The translations under genes were made by a program, and so were the position numbers. This document shows positions 59,050 through 64,000 of a stretch of DNA of 64,000 nucleotides, piece after piece; positions within the stretch are counted from its first letter, which is position 1, and every line of letters starts with the position of its first letter. The notes beneath the pieces are model-generated. The model made no database searches and had not been told where the DNA came from. It was given only the letters and a program-made list of their open reading frames with translations. Location: NCBI RefSeq assembly GCF_010586825.1, contig NZ_JAAAGB010000017.1, positions 1 to 64,000 of the forward strand, given 5' to 3'. This stretch comes from Draconibacterium mangrovi. GTDB taxonomy: Bacteria; Bacteroidota; Bacteroidia; Bacteroidales; Prolixibacteraceae.

Positions 59050-59763
59050 ATGATCGAGAGAATGAACACCACCAGCCGCACAACCGACGTACACGGAACA
59101 ACACGTTTACTTATTAATGCCTACCTGCAATCGGGCTTAACCGAAGACCGTACGCTAACACCAATGTTTACTACGATTACCCAAACAAACACTGCCCTTG
59201 GCGATGCCATCGACCGCTCGAAAGCCCAAAGTATTTTGGCCGATAAAGATGCTATCCGCGATGCTGCCGACCGGGCAGTGGGCTACCTGGTTAAAGGTTA
59301 CACGTATCACCCCGACGAAGCCATTCGCAACGCAGCGTTGGTGGTTGAGGCGGTATTTAATAAATATGGGTTTTCGGTTACCGAAGAGGGATATGTAACC
59401 GAATCGTCGCACCTGGTATCGATGCTGGCCGATTATGCGGCCCCCGAGGTGCAGGCAGCTATTGCATTGCTGCCGGGAGTGGCCGAAAATATTGGAATCC
59501 TGCAAGCAGCTCAAGACGATTTCGAAAACACACAAACCCAGTACGCCGAAGAACTGGCGGAAGAAGATAACCTGCCAAATGCCACCGAGCTGAAAAAAGA
59601 AGTGCTTGCCCTGGTAAACGACGATTTGGTGATATTCCTGCGTTCGGCCGATCGATTTCAGGCCGAAACATACGGCGCATTTGCCGCTGTTGTTGCTAAA
59701 ATAATTGCCGACTTGAATGAAACAGTTCGCAAACGCCGGAGTAAAGATGATTCTGATGATTAA
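59050..59763 (+). CDS. DUF6261 family protein
   Basis: 237 residues, soluble, mainly helical and acidic with a basic-acidic tail (RKRRSKDDSDD). It fits the Bacteroidota family DUF6261: about 230 residues, a helical repeat with ALGDAIDRSKAQSILADKD and a DDLVIFLRSADRFQAETYG segment. Function unknown. A 40-bp tandem hairpin array lies 265 bp upstream and a palindrome cluster starts 70 bp downstream. Start ATG at 59050 or 59062. Codon use is GC-richer than nearby intergenic DNA but normal for the genome. Confidence 0.68.
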   Translation: MIERMNTTSRTTDVHGTTRLLINAYLQSGLTEDRTLTPMFTTITQTNTALGDAIDRSKAQSILADKDAIRDAADRAVGYLVKGYTYHPDEAIRNAALVVEAVFNKYGFSVTEEGYVTESSHLVSMLADYAAPEVQAAIALLPGVAENIGILQAAQDDFENTQTQYAEELAEEDNLPNATELKKEVLALVNDDLVIFLRSADRFQAETYGAFAAVVAKIIADLNETVRKRRSKDDSDD

Positions 59764-59785
59764 TATATGAATTTTGTTGATTTGG

Positions 59786-59821
59786 AAAGGGGATGTTGCC
59801 TTATGCGCATCCCTTTTTTTG
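59786..59821 (+). terminator. Terminator of the DUF6261 gene
   Basis: Stem AAAGGGGATG / CATCCCTTT (one bulge) with a loop of about 10-13 nt and a T run. Confidence 0.8.
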
Positions 59822-59833
59822 TGCTTGTTTTGC

Positions 59834-60090
59834 ACCGTCCTTTAAGGCGGTGATTACGGAGATAATTGCTTTTCAAACCAAGTAGCCCTCACGGACTACT
59901 CTTAAATGTAGCGGACTTTCAGTCCTTTGCGAGTTGAGGGGTGAAGCCCCGGCCATTATAGCATCGTTCATTAGGGCGGTGATTATGGAGACATTAGCCT
60001 AAATAGGCTTTAGCCTTTAAGAACAAAATTAAAGGCTGAAGCCCTTTCTCGGATCTGCCATTTTATCACCGGGCTAAAGCCACGGTGCAA
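59834..60090. repeat. REP-like palindrome cluster
   Basis: A ~30-bp direct repeat with GGCGGTGATTA occurs at 59834-59864 and 59962-59993. Between and after it are short dyads: AGTAG / CTACT, GGACT / AGTCC, AGGCT / AGCCT, AAAGGCT / AGCCCTTT and CACCG / CGGTG (60066-60086). It lies between convergent DUF6261 and cobO genes. No transposase is near. Confidence 0.65.
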
Positions 60091-60224
60091 GAATTGACAT
60101 CATCTCAAATAATCAATTTCTTATTGATTATTGAATATTCTACATTTTAACCAGGAAACGATGGATGAACCTTTTTGAGTTGAGATTGCAAGCGAGAAAT
60201 GTAAGAAGCAATCTAATAGATAAT

Positions 60225-60740
60225 CTAAAACTCAATACCTTTACGCGCCGGCACACCTTTTTTGTAGTAGTGTTTTACTTCTTTCATTTCGGTAACCAGG
60301 TCGGCCAGTTCGATTATTTCGTCGGGGGCATAACGGCCTGTAAGCACCAGTTCCAGGTTGGCGGGTTTGGTGGTAATCAACTGCCTTACCGCTTCAACAG
60401 AAATAAGTTTATAGTGCAGCGCAATAAAAATTTCATCCAGAATAATTAAATCATAGCTTTCGGATTGTACCAAAGCTTTAATTTCATTCAAACCTTGTTG
60501 AGCCGCTTCAATATCGGCACCGGTGGGCTTCTTTTTAATAAAATATCCTTTGCCGTATTGTTTTACTTCGGCTTGCGGCAGGTAGTTTTGTACTGCCTTT
60601 ATTTCGGAGTAGGTTTTCCCTTTTACAAACTGGGCGATAAACACTTTTTTATCTGCTCCGGATGCCCGCAAAGCCAGTCCAAAAGCTGCTGTTGTTTTTC
60701 CTTTGCCGTTTCCGGTGTATATGTGTACGTAGCCTTTCAT
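60225..60740 (-). CDS. cobO: Cob(I)yrinic acid a,c-diamide adenosyltransferase (CobO type)
   Basis: 171 residues from the ATG at 60740 (MKGYVHIYTG). The longer frame to 60872 adds 44 residues of poor quality. P-loop GNGKGKTTAAFGLALRA at 10-26, LIILDEI, then LVLTGRYAPDEIIELADLVTEM, all characteristic. It adenosylates corrinoids with ATP. No other cobalamin genes are nearby, so it may serve salvage. On the minus strand TACTTTTG (60759-60766) is an exact -7 match. Confidence 0.9.
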   Translation of the reverse strand: MKGYVHIYTGNGKGKTTAAFGLALRASGADKKVFIAQFVKGKTYSEIKAVQNYLPQAEVKQYGKGYFIKKKPTGADIEAAQQGLNEIKALVQSESYDLIILDEIFIALHYKLISVEAVRQLITTKPANLELVLTGRYAPDEIIELADLVTEMKEVKHYYKKGVPARKGIEF

Positions 60741-60930
60741 GCTGAAATTTGGTTTTTGCAAAAGTAGTTTCTTTCGTAAGCTTTTAAAAATAATTGTGGT
60801 TGCTGTGCGTAAATTAGAGTTGCTAAATGGTGAAAAGAACAGAATTAGCTTTACCCTTTTGTCTGTCGACATTTTCCCTTAAAAAAGGAAAAAGGCCATG
60901 ATGTAAAGTTTGAATGTAGCTTGTAACCGG

Positions 60931-60974
60931 CTCCCCTCTTTAGGGGAGCTTCCGTCGATTGACGGATGAGGGTA
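60931..60974. repeat. Dispersed palindromic repeat, copy 2
   Basis: CTCCCCTCTTTAGGGGAG is followed by TCCGTC / GACGGA (60951-60966, 4-nt loop) and GAGGGT. Same core as copy 1 at 5631-5695. Confidence 0.7.
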
Positions 60975-61002
60975 AAGCTTTAAACAGCTAACTTTCTATT
61001 TC

Positions 61003-61050
61003 AAAAAAAAGCCCGGGGCTGCAAAGTTAAAACACATACAGCTCCGGGAT
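61003..61050 (-). terminator. Terminator of the DUF3570 operon
   Basis: On the minus strand CCCGGAGCTG pairs with CAGCCCCGGG (one mismatch) and is followed by eight T, 25 bp after the DUF3570 stop. Confidence 0.88.
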
Positions 61051-61073
61051 CAACTATTGTAGACTATGCTTTT

Positions 61074-62354
61074 TTAATCAACCATAAACTTCACCCCAAA
61101 CGAAAACATTGATGCGCTGAACGCTGAATCGCGGTCGTATTTATGGTATTTTAAATCGATACTTTTTAATCCAAGTTTCCAGATGTGCCCTTTCGTAAAC
61201 ACATCGGTATAGCTTATACCAAACCCGTAGTTATTGGCTGAAAATTCCGACAGGTCGTAGTCCGAGGTGTAAAATTCTTCGGTCGACAAATGCTCGTTGT
61301 ACGGAGCAAAATAGTCGGCTGCCGTTTGGTTGTAAAAACGGTACGACGGGTACAGCGTAAATTTATCGGTAATTTTTACCGGGATTTCAATGCTTGCCGT
61401 GTGCGAAGCAATTCCCCAGTCGTCGGTGTAATACCGGTAAAAGGTTCGCAAGGTTACCCGGTGGTTTACAAAATAGTTGAGGCGGGCCCCCAGCGCAATT
61501 TTAAAGCGCGAGTCGGGCAGCTGCTCAATATCGTCGGCCAAATGGAAATTCTCGAAAAAGTAATCTTCCTTATCCGCAAAATAAATGCGGTGAAACGGTG
61601 TCGACAACAATCCATCCTGCAAAATAAAATCGGCCGAAACATAACCTGTCATCCGGCTCGACAGGATTTGCGAAAGACCGATACCCGCCGAGTAAGAGTT
61701 CCGTCCTTTGCTGCTATGTTCGTTAAACGACGGATCGTAACCGGGAACTACCTGTTGGAACGAACTTCCTTCATCCTGCCTTAGTTCGATAGGGTAGATG
61801 AGGCTCCAGGTATCGAGGTACACGTTACCGTTCAGCGATAACTCGGTGTTCTTTTCGTTGAAAAGCCAGGTGCGTCCGGCACCAAGACCAAACGAGGTGT
61901 AATCAAATTCAGCCGAAACCGATAAGTTGGCATTCCACAGCCGGTTTCTGTCGTCGGAGCTATGGCTGTAACTTCCAACCACATTTCCCCATACATCCGA
62001 TTTTGATGCACCACTGCTGGCCACAAAAGGGTCGACCGACTGCTTGCCATCAAAAGGATTAATGTTACTCGATGAAGCCGAAGTGTAGGCCGAAATGTTC
62101 GCGTTAATGGTCAGCACGTCGTCGTCGTTCAACGGAACGGCCACGATTATAGTTGGCGAAAAATCGGTAAGTTCCTCGGTTCCCCGGCCACCTGTAACAG
62201 CGGCATTCTCTCCGTCCTGCTCGTAATAGTTCAGCAGAATATCTATCTCTGTATGCTCCAGTACGCGTTTTTTGTATTCGCCCGCAGCATTGTCGTCCTG
62301 GGCGCTAACAGCAAGCACTGAAGCAGTCAATAATAAACTCAATAAATACTTCAT
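61074..62354 (-). CDS. DUF3570 outer-membrane protein
   Basis: 426 residues. Signal peptide (1-18, ending VSAQ), then an all-beta protein of about 16-18 amphipathic strands with a final strand ending FGVKFMVD, i.e. a predicted outer-membrane barrel. It matches the DUF3570 layout (EIDILLNYYEQDGENAAVTGG opening, YSAGIGLSQILSSRM, YRFYNQTAADYFAPY). Residues 113-119 read SSGASKS and resemble the SGATxS flavinylation site of NqrC/RnfG. It is the last gene of a thioredoxin-ApbE-DUF4266-DUF3570 operon (14-bp gap to DUF4266), so an extracytoplasmic flavin-linked role is plausible but unproven. Confidence 0.78.
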   Translation of the reverse strand: MKYLLSLLLTASVLAVSAQDDNAAGEYKKRVLEHTEIDILLNYYEQDGENAAVTGGRGTEELTDFSPTIIVAVPLNDDDVLTINANISAYTSASSSNINPFDGKQSVDPFVASSGASKSDVWGNVVGSYSHSSDDRNRLWNANLSVSAEFDYTSFGLGAGRTWLFNEKNTELSLNGNVYLDTWSLIYPIELRQDEGSSFQQVVPGYDPSFNEHSSKGRNSYSAGIGLSQILSSRMTGYVSADFILQDGLLSTPFHRIYFADKEDYFFENFHLADDIEQLPDSRFKIALGARLNYFVNHRVTLRTFYRYYTDDWGIASHTASIEIPVKITDKFTLYPSYRFYNQTAADYFAPYNEHLSTEEFYTSDYDLSEFSANNYGFGISYTDVFTKGHIWKLGLKSIDLKYHKYDRDSAFSASMFSFGVKFMVD

Positions 62355-62368
62355 GTTTTAAATTGGAT

Positions 62369-62590
62369 TTAATTGCAGCCGCATCCGCCACCGGTTTTAC
62401 CTCCGTTTGCTCCCGAAGCAGCCTCTCTGTACGATTGAAAAGTAGTTTGAAATTTGTCGATCTTGCGGTCGGCCAAGGCCATATCCGGATCGTTTATATT
62501 TACCTTTTCGTACTCTTTAAGCACTGTGCACGAACTGAAAAGCATGATGCCCAGTCCGGCCAGTAAAATAATTTTTTTCTTCATCCTCAT
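62369..62590 (-). CDS. DUF4266 small lipoprotein
   Basis: 73 residues. Lipobox FSSC (Cys21). The mature 53 residues contain KVNINDPDMALADRKIDKF, the DUF4266 core, and end in a Gly/Cys-rich GGGCGCN. The start overlaps the apbE stop by 4 bp. The family almost always sits next to DUF3570 and is thought to work with it. The Cys-rich end might bind metal or form disulfides with the encoded thioredoxin-like protein. Confidence 0.82.
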   Translation of the reverse strand: MRMKKKIILLAGLGIMLFSSCTVLKEYEKVNINDPDMALADRKIDKFQTTFQSYREAASGANGGKTGGGCGCN

Positions 62591-63573
62591 TCTGTTTCGA
62601 TTTTAATATTTTCTGATTGATGAATATTTCCTTTATCGTCAACGATTATACATTCTATTTGAGGCAACTGGTTAATGCGGTCGAGACCCACATCAATTCC
62701 CATTACAAAAACTGATGTTGCCAGTGCATCGGCCAGTTCGGCCTTTGGCGCAAATACAGTAGCACTGATAATGCCGTGTGCCGGATAACCGGTTCGCGGA
62801 TCGATGATGTGTGTGTAGCGTATTCCGTTGAATTGTACATATTTTTCATAGTCGCCCGAAGTTACCACCGCACCATTTTTAATGGGCAGCAATGCAAAAG
62901 CCTTGTCTTTGTTCATCGGGTTGGTAATGGCCACTTTCCAGTACGAGCCTTCGGGTTGTTTGCCCCAGGTATTCATATCGCCCGATGCGTTTATGATACC
63001 GGCACTCACACCTTTGCTCATCAGCAATGCTTTGGCTTTGTCGGCTGCATAACCTTTGCCTATGGCACCAAAACCAATCTTCATTCCCTCTTTTTGCAGG
63101 AAAACGGTTGAAGCTGCTTTGTCCAGCACAATGTTCTTATAGCCGACCTTTGCCACTGAGGCCGCAATGGTTGCCTCCGAAGGCATGGCTGTCATACTGC
63201 CATCGAAATGCCAGATGCGATCCATCGAGGCATAACTGATGTCGAAAGCACCATCGGTGAGCTCCGAGATTCGAATGGCCCGTTCGATCAGTGCAAAAAG
63301 TTCGGGCGATACTTTTACAGGCTGTATTCCTGCGTTTTTATTTATCGCCGACGTTTCGGAATTGGCATCCCATGATGAGATCAGCTTCTCGATGCGCTGA
63401 ATTTCAGCAACTGCCAGATCAATATAGTCGTTTCCTTCCTGCTCGTTGTTGGCAACAACAGTAATGTCGAAGCGGCTTCCCATAAGTTTTAGCGTTCGTT
63501 TGTAAGGTTGCTGGCAAAAAACCGGCAGCCCCATTATTACTAAAACCAATAGTATTGCTATGTGGCGAACCAT
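62587..63573 (-). CDS. apbE: FAD:protein FMN transferase (second apbE gene)
   Basis: 328 residues with a signal peptide (about 1-20). Motifs: MGSRFDITVVA, DGAFDISYASMDRIWHFDG, KIGFGAIGKGYAADKA, AGIINASGDMNTWG and THIDPRTGYPAHGIISATVFAPKAELADALATSVFVMG. It transfers FMN from FAD to Ser/Thr of an exported target. Located between thioredoxin (1-bp overlap) and DUF4266 (4-bp overlap). Its likely target is encoded in the same operon. It differs in sequence from the apbE at 44441. Confidence 0.93.
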   Translation of the reverse strand: MVRHIAILLVLVIMGLPVFCQQPYKRTLKLMGSRFDITVVANNEQEGNDYIDLAVAEIQRIEKLISSWDANSETSAINKNAGIQPVKVSPELFALIERAIRISELTDGAFDISYASMDRIWHFDGSMTAMPSEATIAASVAKVGYKNIVLDKAASTVFLQKEGMKIGFGAIGKGYAADKAKALLMSKGVSAGIINASGDMNTWGKQPEGSYWKVAITNPMNKDKAFALLPIKNGAVVTSGDYEKYVQFNGIRYTHIIDPRTGYPAHGIISATVFAPKAELADALATSVFVMGIDVGLDRINQLPQIECIIVDDKGNIHQSENIKIETE

Positions 63574-64000
63574 TAGTTCACAAAGGTTTCAAGATGTTTG
63601 ATGTATTCGTCGGGCGTGAGTTTTTTATAGCCCGTTTCGCCCAGTACTTTCCCGGTTTTGTCCAACACTACCACCAGCGGAAAAAAACCTTTTTGGTTGT
63701 ACTTTTCGGCCAGTTCTTTGTTGGCTTTCACCTGCCCGCTGTCGGGCTGGTTCTTTTTTTGGCGCGGGAAATCGGCTTTATAAAGCACAAAATGCTCGGC
63801 CGAGTAGTTTTTAAATTCATCTGAACTCCAGATCTCGTTCTCCAGTTTCATACAAGGGGCACACCAATCCGACCCGGAAAATACCAGGATGACGGGTTTG
63901 TCTTCTGTTTTTGCAGTTTGTAATGATTGCTGAAAATCGCTTTGCCAGTTTTGACCAAACGAGATACCCGAAAGAATAAGGGTAAGTAGAAAAGTCAATG
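63573..64000 (-). CDS. Secreted thioredoxin-fold protein, 5' end cut by window edge
   Basis: At least 141 residues. A signal-like start (TFLLTLILSGISFGQ) reads to the window end, with only a TTG near the edge, so the true start is probably outside. The thioredoxin-like domain has FSGSDWCAPCMKLENEIW, a Cys-x2-Cys active site, and FPLVVVLDKTGKVLGETGY with the cis-Pro. It leads the operon with apbE, overlapping it by 1 bp. It probably keeps cysteines of exported partners reduced. Confidence 0.8.
   Translation of the reverse strand, partial: LTFLLTLILSGISFGQNWQSDFQQSLQTAKTEDKPVILVFSGSDWCAPCMKLENEIWSSDEFKNYSAEHFVLYKADFPRQKKNQPDSGQVKANKELAEKYNQKGFFPLVVVLDKTGKVLGETGYKKLTPDEYIKHLETFVN

Noticed and set aside
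60741-60872. Upstream extension of cobO
   Set aside because: The first 44 residues have no match to the family and cover the promoter-like TACTTTTG. MKGYVHIYTGNGKGKTT is the usual N terminus.

Overview
The window reads as chromosome of a free-living, probably marine or sediment, Bacteroidota bacterium. A Marinilabiliales/Prolixibacteraceae-type member is my best guess, at low confidence. The evidence is: several promoters of the Bacteroidota type (TTTG or CTTG, 19 nt, TAnnTTTG) at mutS2, tex, the ferredoxin reductase and glutathione peroxidase genes; families typical of the phylum (PUR/DUF3276, DUF3570/DUF4266, DUF6261, ArsEFG, PspC); many lipoprotein signals; and short intergenic repeats of the kind common in this phylum. 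By eye the GC content is about 40 percent. No tRNA, CRISPR array, transposase or phage gene was seen. The 3' end of a 5S rRNA lies at the very start, so an rRNA operon ends here.

Layout. 1-7.1 kb: 5S end, then an O-antigen ligase / DUF2520 / kdsC / maf run, an orphan sugar-binding lipoprotein, a ferredoxin-NADP reductase and a MiaB-family methylthiotransferase. 7.3-14.3 kb: secreted hydrolases (alpha/beta hydrolase, ThuA protein, GH3 beta-glucosidase), an AraC-type regulator with a C-terminal membrane anchor, and a TonB/TPR protein. 14.3-15.75 kb: a gene-free stretch packed with hairpins, including two near-identical two-hairpin units. 15.75-24.9 kb: a minus-strand sulfatase / VOC / GH110-like set for glycan breakdown, a HAD phosphatase, mutS2 and a sialidase-fold lipoprotein. 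25-46 kb: housekeeping and envelope genes (AGCS symporter, tex, ffh, folD, PUR protein, ABC-F, nth, PLP decarboxylase, apbE) mixed with Bacteroidota-specific unknowns.

46.0-55.9 kb is the accessory core. An OhrR-type regulator is paired with a glutathione peroxidase. Next is an organoarsenical cluster: arsR, arsE-, arsF- and arsG-like genes, a BFD-type [2Fe-2S] protein with a four-cysteine tail, an ArsP-type permease and a P5C-reductase-like gene. A corA magnesium transporter with a leader ORF and a sequestrable Shine-Dalgarno follows. Then come an inorganic arsenic operon (arsR, arsC, ACR3) and a ferredoxin-nitroreductase. Both arsR promoters place the 8-bp -7 element exactly between the arms of an inverted repeat, and two further copies of the first operator occur inside the organoarsenical cluster.

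56-64 kb: fabF, a decayed small gene, a lipoprotein, a 40-bp tandem hairpin array upstream of a DUF6261 gene, a REP-like palindrome cluster, a CobO-type adenosyltransferase and a thioredoxin / ApbE / DUF4266 / DUF3570 operon that runs off the right edge. The features I rate most worth following are the corA leader, the 40-bp array next to DUF6261, the arsenical regulon with its poly-cysteine BFD protein, and the ApbE-DUF3570 operon.
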